Source: an uncultured Mycoplasmatota bacterium (GTDB taxonomy: Bacteria; Bacillota_I; Bacilli_A; RF39; UBA660). From it: a stretch of 38,256 nt of DNA. The position numbers were made by a program, and so were the translations under genes. The notes beneath the pieces are model-generated. The model was not told where the DNA came from. It searched no databases and saw nothing but the letters and a program-made list of their open reading frames with translations. The stretch's first letter is position 1. The number at the start of each line of letters is the position of its first letter. Shown piece after piece: positions 23,570 to 33,338 of the stretch. The stretch covers positions 1 to 38,256 of the forward strand of contig CANPBV010000002.1 in NCBI GenBank assembly GCA_947572405.1. The letters run 5' to 3'.

Positions 23570-25290
23570 TATATTTATTAAGATTGATTTTGTTTTGGTT
23601 TTCATATATAGGTATCATTCGATTTGTGAAAGACCGCTTAAAAATAGAATGCGATTTTTCATTAGGAATTACTACCTTATTACTAATTATCATTTTATTT
23701 CTGGCAAGCATTTTAAACATATTAAAATTGGTGTCATTTGCGTTGTTTATTTTAGGTATTTTATACAACATAATTTTTGCTTTTAAACAATTGAAAAACA
23801 AGCACAAAATCCAATTAAACTATAAAATAATTTTCATTGTAGTGTTTTTCATTTACTTAACTTTTATTGCAACACAATTTAAATTTAGCGGGTATGATAA
23901 TTTTTCTCATTGGGCTTTAATGGCTAAACAGTTGTTTACTTATGATGCATTACCATCCTTTGAATATGGTTTGGTTGACTTTACTACTTATCCCCCTGCT
24001 AGTTCTCTATTTATATATTACGTAGGATTGATAGCGGGAAGAGTAGAAACCTCCATGATAATAGGGCAACTTTACTTGACCTTTATATTTTTAACTCCAT
24101 TAATGGCATTTTTTAAAGAAAAAACAAAAAAGAGCAATGTTGTATTATTTTCTTTATTAACACTATTTATTTTGAATTGTAATATTGCGTTAATGGATTT
24201 AATGGTAGATACATTGCTAGGTAGTCTTGGAATTTTCTCCTGTTGCATAGCTTATTATTATAGAAATGATTTGAAAAAAGTTTTTCTATACCTGACTTTG
24301 ACCTCTAGTATATTTATGATATTAAAAAACAGTGGAGTTTTATTTATTGCTTTTAATGTTATTTTATTATTTATTGTAGGAGTATATAATAAAAAAATAA
24401 AAAAATCTATATTATATGGGACATTGCTTTTACTAATTGCCTTTTCATTCTTTGTTTTATGGCAACAACATTTAAAAATGGTGTATCCAGGAGAAACAGG
24501 AGTGACGACAAAACATTCTATCAGTTTAGCGAATTTTAGGAGGACTATATCTAAAAATGGAATTGAGCAAACTAAAAAGGTTGGAATGAAATATTTGAGT
24601 AGTTTTGCAAATGTAAAAGATAATATTATTTTATATTATTTAGGAGCCATAAATATTTTGATTATTATAATGATGTTCGTTTCTAAAAAGTATAAAGAAT
24701 TATTACGAACCCTTTTATTTATCGATCTTATGTATGTAGGCTATTGGGCCTGTTTGGGAATTATGTATATTTTGTCTATGCCCTATGAAGAGGCAATTCG
24801 ATTGGCTTCTTATAGTAGATACATGATGTCATGTATTATTATATTTTTTGGGATTATAGGCATTATTACATTTGAATTAAATTCAAACAAAAATAAATTA
24901 TATAATATAACACTGTGTTGTTTTATTTTAAGTTCTATTTATTTTAATCCATTTAGTAATTATCAATATTTTTATCGTGGAAATGATCATTCGGAAATTG
25001 ATGAGATAGAAAAAATAGTAGAGAAGTATCCAATAGATGAATTTAAAGAAAACAATGTATATTTGTATCTTGATTGTGAGTTTACTTCATATTATCATTG
25101 GTTGTTACGTTATAAGTATTTTCAAAATAATGTTAGTGTAAAATGTGGCACAACTGATACAACAGCATTAGAAAGCGAAGCAATTGCGATTGTACCATTT
25201 TATGCAGAACAGGTAGAACAAAATAATAAAAATCTTGTCAAAATTCGAGAGAATATATTTAAAGTGAAAGTAGAGGAGAATGAAGTATGA
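23566..25290 (+). CDS. GT-C-like polytopic glycosyltransferase
   Basis: A 574-residue membrane protein with about eleven helices and a short extracellular C-terminal region. An acidic site in the first large loop (SGYDNFSHWALMAKQL, about residues 106-121) and a YPP motif (TTYPPASSL) match the pattern of GT-C enzymes that take sugars from polyprenyl phosphate. The family could not be named more precisely. Its position as the last of the GT2-DUF2304-GtrA-this set (ATGA overlaps on both sides) makes it the likely transferase that places the flipped sugar on the growing polymer or a wall glycopolymer. The alternative is a different polymerase. Confidence 0.65.
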   Translation: MIYLLRLILFWFSYIGIIRFVKDRLKIECDFSLGITTLLLIIILFLASILNILKLVSFALFILGILYNIIFAFKQLKNKHKIQLNYKIIFIVVFFIYLTFIATQFKFSGYDNFSHWALMAKQLFTYDALPSFEYGLVDFTTYPPASSLFIYYVGLIAGRVETSMIIGQLYLTFIFLTPLMAFFKEKTKKSNVVLFSLLTLFILNCNIALMDLMVDTLLGSLGIFSCCIAYYYRNDLKKVFLYLTLTSSIFMILKNSGVLFIAFNVILLFIVGVYNKKIKKSILYGTLLLLIAFSFFVLWQQHLKMVYPGETGVTTKHSISLANFRRTISKNGIEQTKKVGMKYLSSFANVKDNIILYYLGAINILIIIMMFVSKKYKELLRTLLFIDLMYVGYWACLGIMYILSMPYEEAIRLASYSRYMMSCIIIFFGIIGIITFELNSNKNKLYNITLCCFILSSIYFNPFSNYQYFYRGNDHSEIDEIEKIVEKYPIDEFKENNVYLYLDCEFTSYYHWLLRYKYFQNNVSVKCGTTDTTALESEAIAIVPFYAEQVEQNNKNLVKIRENIFKVKVEENEV

Positions 25291-26615
25291 AAATAGTGAT
25301 AGCAGGAACTGGATATGTGGGATTGGTTACTGGTGTAGTGTTAGCGAATACTGGGCATAATGTGACTTGTGTAGATGTGGATCAAAAGAAAATTGACTTG
25401 ATGAATAGTGGCAAAAGTCCGATTTATGAAGAGGGCTTAGAAGAATTGATGGTAAAAAACAAAGAGCGTTTAAATTATACAACAGATTATAAAAACGCTT
25501 ACAAAAATGCTGAAGTAATATTTATAGGTGTTGCAACCCCTGAACATGTAGATGGATCAGCTAATTTAGATTATGTGTATGAAGTTGTAAAACAAATCGC
25601 CGAAAACCTAGAAAATGATTGTATAGTGGTTATAAAATCGACAGTGCCAATTGGAACGAATGATGAAATAGAAAAATATTTAAAAGAACATGTTAAAGAA
25701 AATATTCAAATATCAATTGTAAGTAATCCAGAATTTTTGGCACAGGGAACCGCAGTAAAGGACACATTATATGCTTCAAGAATTGTTGTTGGAACAGAGG
25801 ATGAAAGAGCCAAAGAAATTATGCGAGAATTGTATGAACCATTGACAAAAGAACCTTATAATGTTCCTTACATTTCAATGAATAGAAAAAGTGCGGAAAT
25901 GGTTAAATATGCATCCAATGATTTTCTGGCATTAAAAATTTCATATATTAATGAGATTGCTAATTTTTGTGAAAAAGTTGGCGCTAATATAGAAGATGTA
26001 ACAAAGGGAATGGGCTATGATCCTAGAATTGGAAATAAATTTTTAAAAGCAGGAATTGGATATGGTGGCTCTTGTTTCCCAAAAGATACAAAAGCACTTC
26101 ATTGGCTTAGTAGAAAATTTGAGGCTGAACTAAAAACGGTGAGGGCTTGTATTGAAGTCAATAAGCTTCAAAAAATTAGAATGTATACAAAATTAAAAAA
26201 CGATTTTAAATCACTTAATGGAGAGAATGTTGCAGTGCTTGGATTAACATTTAAAGCAGGAACCGATGATATGCGGGAAGCCCCATCAATAGACAATATT
26301 GAGCTTTTGTTAGATGCAGGTGCCAACGTTCATGCTTATGATCCTATTGGAATCGAAAAATTTAAAACCGCTATTGCTAATAGAATCCCAGATGAAACTG
26401 TACAGAAAAGAATCCAATATTTTGACAATATAGATGCTACAATAAAAGATTGTGTTGCCGTCATGATTATGACAGAATGGCCAGAAATTGTAAATTACGA
26501 TATTAAGAATTTTAAAAAATTAATGAAAACAGTAGCTATATATGATGGAAGAAATTGTTATTCTTTAGAGGAAATAAAAAAAGAAAATGTAAAATATGAA
26601 TCGATAGGTAGATAA
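25287..26615 (+). CDS. ugd: UDP-glucose 6-dehydrogenase (or related UDP-hexose dehydrogenase)
   Basis: A 442-residue NAD-dependent dehydrogenase that oxidises UDP-glucose to UDP-glucuronate in two steps. The N-terminal NAD fold (IAGTGYVGLVTGVVLANTGH) is complete. STVPIGT and SNPEFLAQGTAVKD follow, and the catalytic Cys is in GYGGSCFPKD at about residue 263. TFKAGTDDMREAPS and YDPIG come near the end. The subfamily matches UDP-glucose dehydrogenases, but because the locus also has a WecB epimerase, a UDP-ManNAc dehydrogenase function (WecC-like) is possible. It overlaps the preceding gene by 4 bp. Confidence 0.9.
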   Translation: MKIVIAGTGYVGLVTGVVLANTGHNVTCVDVDQKKIDLMNSGKSPIYEEGLEELMVKNKERLNYTTDYKNAYKNAEVIFIGVATPEHVDGSANLDYVYEVVKQIAENLENDCIVVIKSTVPIGTNDEIEKYLKEHVKENIQISIVSNPEFLAQGTAVKDTLYASRIVVGTEDERAKEIMRELYEPLTKEPYNVPYISMNRKSAEMVKYASNDFLALKISYINEIANFCEKVGANIEDVTKGMGYDPRIGNKFLKAGIGYGGSCFPKDTKALHWLSRKFEAELKTVRACIEVNKLQKIRMYTKLKNDFKSLNGENVAVLGLTFKAGTDDMREAPSIDNIELLLDAGANVHAYDPIGIEKFKTAIANRIPDETVQKRIQYFDNIDATIKDCVAVMIMTEWPEIVNYDIKNFKKLMKTVAIYDGRNCYSLEEIKKENVKYESIGR

Positions 26616-26616
26616 G

Positions 26617-28113
26617 ATGAGAACGAAAAAAGTTGTACTGAATTTTATTACAGATGTCTTGCCACAACTTATAATCGCTTTCTTAGGAATTTATAAAGTC
26701 AAAATATTTTTAAACATATTAGGAGAAAATTCACTAGGACTATATCAGTTATACTCACAAATAATAGCATATTTGATTCTTGCAGAAGGTGGAGTGGGGA
26801 CAGCAGTACTATTTAGATTATATAAGCCAGTTGAGAAAAAGGATCATAAAACTATAAATAAAATAATGGCAACAGCAAAAGTGCTTTTTCGGTATATAAC
26901 GTTGGTAATTATTATTTTAGGTATTATAATTTCATTATTTGTTAATTATTTTATAAAAGATTATGATGTTAATCGATTATATATTATATTGACTTTTATC
27001 ATTTTTCTATTTGGTGAAAGTATACTATATTTAACAGTCCCTGAAAAATGTAGGTTTGATGCAGATCAAAAAAAGTATATTTCCAATATAATATTTCAAA
27101 TAGGAGCCATTTTAAAATCTATATTAGAGATAGTATGTGTTATTCTTTTTAAAGATTTGTTAGCTATTTTAATATCAATATTGGTTGTTAACATAATAAC
27201 GAATATGGTATTTTATATAGTATATAAAAAATGTTATGGAAGAATAGAGACAAAAATAAAAAAAGATTATACCATTGTTAGGGATTCTAAACATTTATTT
27301 ATAAATACAATAGGAAATTTAATTGCAAATAATATAGATGTATTGATAATTTCTAAATTTTTAGGCTTTGGCTATGTAGTAATATATACGACTTATAATT
27401 ATATAGTTGATACTTTAAGAAAAATTTTGGAAAAAATTACAGGAGCAACGATGACTGGTATTGCAAGCGTTTTAAATAGTGATAAAGATAGAGCTTATGA
27501 CATTTTTTTAGAGTACAGTTCATTTACTTTTTTTATAGCTAATGTTATTTGTATTCCATTATTTTTCGTAATGAATTCATTTATTAAAATTTGGTATGAA
27601 AATGAAATATATACGAATGTTTTGCTTTCGGCTTTGTTTTCAGGCTGCTTATTTTATCAAATAATTAGAATTCCGCTTAAGACCTATACCTTTGCAGCAG
27701 GAGAATTTATAAAAATTAAAAAATATGTAATTTTTGAATGTATTGTGAATTTAACTTTGTCATTAATTCTAGTGAATTATATTGGAATAGCGGGAGTTTT
27801 AATTGCAACTTTAATATCCTTTATAACTTGTGATTATATTCCCAAATCATTGGTTATATTAAAAGATATTTTAAATACAAAAAGTAAGAAATATTATATT
27901 AATCATTTAAAATATGCTTTGATAATTATATTTGAAATTATACTTTTAAACTTTATCAAAATCGAATTAGGTAACATATTTACATGGCTTATTTTTTCCA
28001 TCATTATATTTATATTGATTTTACTGGTAACACTTTTATATTATCATGTATTAGGAGAAGATTTATTTTTAAAAAGATTTAATATCAAAAGAATTATGAA
28101 AAAGGAGAACTAA
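26617..28113 (+). CDS. Wzx-type polysaccharide flippase (MOP superfamily)
   Basis: A 498-residue protein with about 12-14 membrane helices, of the oligosaccharide/polysaccharide translocase family that flips undecaprenyl-linked repeat units to the outside. The typical N-terminal helix (YKVKIFLNILGENSLGLYQL) with its early conserved Gly, the long hydrophobic succession, and absence of any other domain fit Wzx. It starts at ATG 26617, 1 bp after the ugd stop, with AGGTAGAT upstream. It supports a Wzx/Wzy-type route together with the polymerase-like gene at 19973. Confidence 0.85.
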   Translation: MRTKKVVLNFITDVLPQLIIAFLGIYKVKIFLNILGENSLGLYQLYSQIIAYLILAEGGVGTAVLFRLYKPVEKKDHKTINKIMATAKVLFRYITLVIIILGIIISLFVNYFIKDYDVNRLYIILTFIIFLFGESILYLTVPEKCRFDADQKKYISNIIFQIGAILKSILEIVCVILFKDLLAILISILVVNIITNMVFYIVYKKCYGRIETKIKKDYTIVRDSKHLFINTIGNLIANNIDVLIISKFLGFGYVVIYTTYNYIVDTLRKILEKITGATMTGIASVLNSDKDRAYDIFLEYSSFTFFIANVICIPLFFVMNSFIKIWYENEIYTNVLLSALFSGCLFYQIIRIPLKTYTFAAGEFIKIKKYVIFECIVNLTLSLILVNYIGIAGVLIATLISFITCDYIPKSLVILKDILNTKSKKYYINHLKYALIIIFEIILLNFIKIELGNIFTWLIFSIIIFILILLVTLLYYHVLGEDLFLKRFNIKRIMKKEN

Positions 28114-28114
28114 T

Positions 28115-29311
28115 ATGAGTAATAAAGTTTCAATAATTATGCCTACCTATAATGATTCTAATACTATAATTAGAACTTTAACTTCACTTTTAATACAAAC
28201 ATATAAAAATTGGGAATTAGTAATTGTAAATGACGGGTCAACAGATAATACAGCTACGATAATTAACGATTTTATTGATGAGAATCATTTATCTCATAAA
28301 ATTAAATATTTATATCAGGAAAATCAAGATCAATTAAATGCAATTAAAAATGGGCTAAATTATGCTAAAGGAGAATATCTTTATATATTGCATAGTGACG
28401 ATTTACTCCCTAATACTGTGTTTTTACAAAATTGTGTTGATTTTATGGATAAGCATTGTAATTGTGATGCAATTATAGGGGATTATATTATTATTGACAA
28501 AAATGATAATGTAACGAACATTTGGAAAACACCAAAGTATAGAAAAAAAAGAAGAATACCAGGCCATGTACTATTGAAAAATGGAGGAAATATTTATGGT
28601 GATGTTGCGTTTCACAGAAAAAAGATTTATGAAAAATACGTTAAAGCCAATTATTTAGATTGGAATACTCCATTTTGGTTAGATTTTTCAGAAAATCAAG
28701 TGAAAATGTTAAATGTATGCAAAATGAAATTTCCAATCTTAAAGTATAGACTAGATGGTACAAATTATAATACAAACGAGATAGGAAAACATAATGTTTT
28801 AAATGGTGAATTAAGGACTATGACAAATATTATGAAGTATTATAATATACCATTATTTCGATTACAGCAATTCTTTTATAATTTATTTAGGAGAAGATAT
28901 ATACGAAACTTAAGATTATCCCCATATATACCATTGATTTACTTTAATGGAGAACAAAAAGGAAAAGATCAAATATTAGACAAAGCCATTAAAAGGGTAT
29001 ATCCTAATGGATATTCTAATAATTTATGGTTAAGCTCTTTGGTCACTTTTTATTCTAAAAAAAGTGATAGAAAAATATTTGTGGAAGAGGTAAAAACGGA
29101 AGATGTTTTAATAGGAAGTGATTTGCGCAAATTTACAAAATTGTTGTTTGAAGGGAGTTTGCCTAAAATTTATTATATGTTATTTGATGAAATGAAGAAT
29201 GGCTTTAATACAATTGTTGTAAAAAGTGATAAAATGAAATCTAATTTAGAAGACATTGTAAAATTTTTATGTATTGGAAATGATGTAAAAGTAATTATAA
29301 GAAAGAAGTGA
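28115..29311 (+). CDS. GT2 glycosyltransferase
   Basis: A 398-residue transferase of the GT-A fold. Its N-terminal 250 residues have IIMPTYNDSNTIIRTLTSLL, LVIVNDGSTDNTATI and the DxD-like HSDDLLPN, with a later C-terminal extension of about 140 residues rich in charged residues. GAGAACTA, with AAAGGAG close by, precedes ATG 28115, and the preceding stop is adjacent. It should add a sugar to the lipid-linked intermediate on the cytoplasmic side. The donor sugar is unknown. No transmembrane helix is visible. Confidence 0.88.
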   Translation: MSNKVSIIMPTYNDSNTIIRTLTSLLIQTYKNWELVIVNDGSTDNTATIINDFIDENHLSHKIKYLYQENQDQLNAIKNGLNYAKGEYLYILHSDDLLPNTVFLQNCVDFMDKHCNCDAIIGDYIIIDKNDNVTNIWKTPKYRKKRRIPGHVLLKNGGNIYGDVAFHRKKIYEKYVKANYLDWNTPFWLDFSENQVKMLNVCKMKFPILKYRLDGTNYNTNEIGKHNVLNGELRTMTNIMKYYNIPLFRLQQFFYNLFRRRYIRNLRLSPYIPLIYFNGEQKGKDQILDKAIKRVYPNGYSNNLWLSSLVTFYSKKSDRKIFVEEVKTEDVLIGSDLRKFTKLLFEGSLPKIYYMLFDEMKNGFNTIVVKSDKMKSNLEDIVKFLCIGNDVKVIIRKK

Positions 29312-29315
29312 TTGA

Positions 29316-30026
29316 ATGCAAATTCCTAAGATAATTCATTATGTGTGGATGGGGAAAAAGCCAAAACCTAAAAAGATCGAAAAATGTATAAAAACTTGGG
29401 AAAAAAAGTTGAAAGATTATGAAATTATTGAATGGAATGAATCTAATTTTGATATAAATTCTCATCCATTTGTAAAAAAAGCCTATCAGGAAAAAAAATG
29501 GGCATTCGTGAGTGATTATGTTCGGGCCTGGGCTATCTATAATCAAGGGGGAATATATTTAGATACAGATGTTTATGTAATTGATTCATTAGATGAATTG
29601 CTTGATAATGAGGCATTTGTTGGCTATGAAGCTCCAAATTATCCCTTTACAGCTGTATTTGGGGCAGTAAAAAAACATCCATTTGTAAAAGACATGTTAG
29701 ATTATTATGATTCATTGGATCATTATAGTTTTAATTTTGAAGATAATAATACTTTATCAGTATCAAAATTATTGATAGAAAAATATGAGTGCAAGATTGG
29801 AAATATAGAACAACTACTAAAGACTGGAATCAAGGTGTATAAGGATGATGTATTGTGTAACCCATCTGAACATTCTAAAACTGTACATTTATTTTTCGGA
29901 AGTTGGACTGGAAAAAACAATTTTGAACGAAAGAAACACGAGTTTTTAAGATCTAAATTGAGTAATAAATTTAATATTAAATTGTATTGCACATATAGAA
30001 ATATCAAAAAATTTTTTCGGAGATAG
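29316..30026 (+). CDS. GT32-type (DXD sugar-binding) glycosyltransferase
   Basis: A 236-residue protein of the glycosyltransferase family 32/capsular polysaccharide synthesis class. It starts IPKIIHYVWMGKKPKPKKIE, has the typical central block WAFVSDYVRAWAIYNQGGIY followed by LDTD (DxD at about residue 84) and ends with a basic tail. The start ATG is 4 bp after the preceding stop. The sugar specificity is not visible. The downstream 250 bp contain an acyltransferase relic. Confidence 0.87.
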   Translation: MQIPKIIHYVWMGKKPKPKKIEKCIKTWEKKLKDYEIIEWNESNFDINSHPFVKKAYQEKKWAFVSDYVRAWAIYNQGGIYLDTDVYVIDSLDELLDNEAFVGYEAPNYPFTAVFGAVKKHPFVKDMLDYYDSLDHYSFNFEDNNTLSVSKLLIEKYECKIGNIEQLLKTGIKVYKDDVLCNPSEHSKTVHLFFGSWTGKNNFERKKHEFLRSKLSNKFNIKLYCTYRNIKKFFRR

Positions 30027-30029
30027 AAT

Positions 30030-30269
30030 ATGACAAATAGGGGAATTCTCTTAAAGGAATCCTAATTATATTGGTTGTGATAGGACATGTTTGCTTCTCT
30101 TTAAACTTTCCATTTTTTGTATCTATGATATTGATATAGCATTTATTTTCTTAATTTTCTATTCGTGTGGCTATTTTTTAAAAAACTATAAGGATAATTA
30201 ATATTAATCGTTTTTCTTTTATGGCTTTTCATCAAAAATAAAATGTTAAATAAAATCTTTGTTGGTTAG
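30030..30269 (+). pseudogene. Acyltransferase-3 family remnant
   Basis: Two coding remnants of an OafA-like membrane acyltransferase (Acyl_transf_3, usually O-acetylating sugars) lie here. From 30050 one frame reads LKGILIILVVIGHV, the classic N-terminal helix with its His, and ends at TAG 30137. The ATG at 30030 (with no nearby continuation in frame) was probably its start. From 30157 another frame gives CGYFLKNYK, matching the FISGY region, and from 30204 a third gives LLWLFIKNKMLNKIFVG, like a C-terminal helix, up to TAG 30267. The middle, normally some 250 residues, is gone. So the polysaccharide once had an O-acyl decoration gene here. Confidence 0.7.
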
Positions 30270-30277
30270 GAGGAAGT

Positions 30278-31243
30278 ATGAAAATATCTACAATTATACC
30301 AGTTTATAACACTTCCAAATATTTAAAAAAATGTATAGATAGTATTATTAACCAATCTATTGGGTTCCAAAATATAGAATTAATTATGATAAATGATGGC
30401 TCAACAGATAATAGTGAACAAATTATCAAAGAGTATCAGTCTAGGTACGATAATATTAAATATATATATCAAAAAAATAGCGGACAAGCTTCTGCAAGAA
30501 ATAAAGGACTTGATATTGCAACGGGAGAATATATATCTTTTGTTGATAGTGATGATTGGATTGATCAGGATATGTATGTAGAACTTTATCATTCCGCTAT
30601 CAGTGCAAATTATGATATCGTTACATGTGATTATACCTTTATCAAAGGTGACAAAAAAGAATATGTATCATTTGATTTTATACCTGATAGTAATAAAAAT
30701 TTTATCGTGATGAACACGGGTCCGTGTAATATGATTATCAAAAAAGCCTTTCTAGAAACAGAAAAGTTTGAATTTCCAGTGGGAATTATTTATGAAGATT
30801 TAGCGTCTATTCCTTCATTGGGAATAGATGCTAACATAATGCATTTAAAACAATCATTTTATAATTATTTGGTACGAGAAAATTCTACAATGAATAAAAA
30901 AAGCTATTCTTCAAAAATGGAAGATATATTTTTATCCTTAGAAAATTTATATACCATATTTCAAACCAAAGATTCCAAAAATGATTATCGTGAAGAACTA
31001 GAATTTTTATACATAAGGCGCTTAATGATGAGCGCAAGTTTAAGATTTATTTCCTATGGTGATCCAAACCAATGTATCAAAAGGATAAAAAAAGAAATCC
31101 AATTAAAATTTCCAAATTGGAGAAAAAATAAATATTATCGAAAGTTATCCTTTAAACAAAGAATAGTAGCACTTTTGACTTTTTATCAGCAAAGAAAAAT
31201 TTTACATATATTATATGATATTAATAATAGGAGGAAGATATGA
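30278..31243 (+). CDS. GT2 glycosyltransferase
   Basis: A 321-residue GT-A fold enzyme with TIIPVYNTSKYLKKCIDSII, MINDGSTDNSEQI, ASARNKGLDIATGEYISF and VDSDDWIDQDMY (DxD-type site at about residue 87), then a basic C-terminal region without helices. A strong AGGAGGAAG site precedes ATG 30278. The stop overlaps the next ATG as ATGA. It should extend the lipid-linked repeat unit in the cytoplasm. Sugar specificity is unknown. Confidence 0.9.
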   Translation: MKISTIIPVYNTSKYLKKCIDSIINQSIGFQNIELIMINDGSTDNSEQIIKEYQSRYDNIKYIYQKNSGQASARNKGLDIATGEYISFVDSDDWIDQDMYVELYHSAISANYDIVTCDYTFIKGDKKEYVSFDFIPDSNKNFIVMNTGPCNMIIKKAFLETEKFEFPVGIIYEDLASIPSLGIDANIMHLKQSFYNYLVRENSTMNKKSYSSKMEDIFLSLENLYTIFQTKDSKNDYREELEFLYIRRLMMSASLRFISYGDPNQCIKRIKKEIQLKFPNWRKNKYYRKLSFKQRIVALLTFYQQRKILHILYDINNRRKI

Positions 31244-32376
31244 AGTATTTAGTAATAGCACCTGGATATCCAAGCGAAGAAAATAAATACAATAATGGTT
31301 TTGTACATGGTAGGGTAAAACTTTACCTAGAAAGAAAATTGGATATTACAGTGTTTAGTTATACATCGGGGGACTTGAATGAATATGAATATGAGGGAGT
31401 AAAAGTATATACTGGTGGAAAAGATGCTTACATTCAATTTTTAAAGCAACATCAATTTGATAAGTACCTAATTCATTTTGGATACAAAAGAATTTTGAAA
31501 CCACTGATTCATATATATCCAAGTGCCGAAATTATTATGTGGGTTCATGGAGCAGAAGCACTAGGATGGTATCGTAGATTATTTGCTTTTAATCCTAGAA
31601 AGCCATACAGATTTTTAGGTTATATATTGCTTGATACAATACAATTAAGATATCTTCACAATTTTATTATGAAAAATTATAATGTTACCTTTGTATTTGT
31701 TTCGGAATGGATGAAAAACATATTGGAAAAAGACTCCCATACTGTTGGAAAAATTAAAAAATATGAAATTATTCCTAACGTGATTAATGATAAGATATTC
31801 CAATATCATAAAAAAACTGCGAATGATCGGTTTCATGTCCTCAGTATCAGGACGTATCAATCCAAGAAATATGCTAATGATTTATCAGTAAAAGCAATAT
31901 TAGAATTATCAAAAGAACCGTTTTTTGATCAATTGACATTTACCTTATATGGCGATGGGAGATTATTCGAAAAAACATTAAAGCCATTGCGTCAATTTAA
32001 AAATGTAAACATTCATAAAAAGTTTTTAAACCATCATGAGATAAGCGAAGTACATAGGCAAAATGGAATTATGTTGATTCCAACGCGTCAGGATGCCCAA
32101 GGAGTATCTATGTGTGAAGCCATGATGAGTGGATTAGTTCCAGTTACCTCAAATAATACAGCAATACCAGAATATTTGCCAATTGATTGTGGTTATTTAG
32201 CAAATAACTATCATGAGCTTGCCAAAGCCATAAAAGAAATGTATTATAACCAAGAAGAATTTTTAAAGAGATCAGAAAATGCACATCATTTTATTCTGAA
32301 AAAATGTTCTTCAAAAATAATAATGGATAAGGAATTAGAGGTAATCAAAAGTGCAAGAAACAATTCTCAGAAATAA
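31240..32376 (+). CDS. GT4 glycosyltransferase
   Basis: A 378-residue GT-B fold enzyme. The N-terminal half starts YLVIAPGYPSEENKYNNGFV, and the C-terminal half contains VSEWMKN, IPNVIND, TLYGDGRLFEK and the family E-x7-E-like stretch PTRQDAQGVSMCEAMMSG (about residue 282), followed by LVPVTS and a Rossmann closing segment. ATG 31240 overlaps the previous stop, and the next gene begins inside its end. It is a cytoplasmic, retaining transferase by family; the donor is unknown. Confidence 0.88.
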   Translation: MKYLVIAPGYPSEENKYNNGFVHGRVKLYLERKLDITVFSYTSGDLNEYEYEGVKVYTGGKDAYIQFLKQHQFDKYLIHFGYKRILKPLIHIYPSAEIIMWVHGAEALGWYRRLFAFNPRKPYRFLGYILLDTIQLRYLHNFIMKNYNVTFVFVSEWMKNILEKDSHTVGKIKKYEIIPNVINDKIFQYHKKTANDRFHVLSIRTYQSKKYANDLSVKAILELSKEPFFDQLTFTLYGDGRLFEKTLKPLRQFKNVNIHKKFLNHHEISEVHRQNGIMLIPTRQDAQGVSMCEAMMSGLVPVTSNNTAIPEYLPIDCGYLANNYHELAKAIKEMYYNQEEFLKRSENAHHFILKKCSSKIIMDKELEVIKSARNNSQK

Positions 32377-33325
32377 AAAGAGTTTACTTTTAATTATAAT
32401 GGCATTCATTTTTATCATTATAATGTTATCCTTATCACATTGCTTATTGATTCATTTTAATCATTTAAAACAGAGGAATTATGGTAAAACGATTGATGGC
32501 CCGATAAAAGATTTTTTAGACATAAAACCAGAAATATATGTACCAATAGTTCCAAATGAGGAACCAGAACCACCAGCAATTGAGATTCCATTACATGAAC
32601 GTGCTAACAGCATTCCCATTTTAGCTTATCATAGTTTTATGTGGAAACAAGATAGGCAAAAATATGCCAAAGATGATAAGTACACAATGAATATAGAGGA
32701 TTTTGATGAACAATTAAATTATTTATATCAGAATGGTTATCATACTATTGATTATAGGGAATTGTATCAGTGGCTAAAAGGAGAAATTGAACTTGACAAC
32801 AAAAGTTTTATGATAACAATAGATGATGGAAATATATCTGCATATCATCTTGCTCTTCCTGTAATTGAAAAATATAATTACAGTGCTATTATATTTGTAA
32901 TAGTAGGACGATTAAAACCCACATCAATTGCATATGATCCACAAACAGTAGGTTTTTTTGGAGATGATATTGTAAAAGATATAGAAGATCATCATAAGGC
33001 AATTACATTAGGATCCCATTCAACCTATTTACATGCAACAATTGATGGGAAAAATCCAATGGAGGTTTTGTCATATGAGGACTTATTAAATGACTTATCG
33101 GTTTCCAAACAAAGATTGAACACAGATGTTTTTGCATATCCTTTTGGAATGTATAATGAAGCCTATTTAAATGCAACTAAAAATGCAGGCTTTAAAATGG
33201 CTTTTACGTTTAAACCTTCTGGAAGAGCAAGAAGGACAAACGGAGTATATGAAATACCAAGGATAAATATAAACTCAGAAGTATCATTTAGAAAGTTTAA
33301 AAGATTAGTCGAAACGGATTGGTAG
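32351..33325 (+). CDS. Membrane-anchored polysaccharide deacetylase (CE4)
   Basis: A 324-residue protein with one N-terminal membrane helix (about residues 12-32) and an external NodB/CE4 domain. Metal and catalytic motifs: TIDDG (Asp 158/159, replacing the more usual TFDDG), HSTYLH (two His, around residues 223-228), and AYPFGMYNE (third motif). It should remove N-acetyl groups from a surface polysaccharide or wall glycan. The start is GTG 32351, which overlaps the GT4 gene by 26 bp; no strong site is seen, so translation is probably coupled. It could work on the polymer of this locus, which is likely to contain N-acetylated sugars. Confidence 0.85.
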   Translation: MQETILRNKKSLLLIIMAFIFIIIMLSLSHCLLIHFNHLKQRNYGKTIDGPIKDFLDIKPEIYVPIVPNEEPEPPAIEIPLHERANSIPILAYHSFMWKQDRQKYAKDDKYTMNIEDFDEQLNYLYQNGYHTIDYRELYQWLKGEIELDNKSFMITIDDGNISAYHLALPVIEKYNYSAIIFVIVGRLKPTSIAYDPQTVGFFGDDIVKDIEDHHKAITLGSHSTYLHATIDGKNPMEVLSYEDLLNDLSVSKQRLNTDVFAYPFGMYNEAYLNATKNAGFKMAFTFKPSGRARRTNGVYEIPRININSEVSFRKFKRLVETDW

Positions 33326-33338
33326 AAGGAGATAAAAG

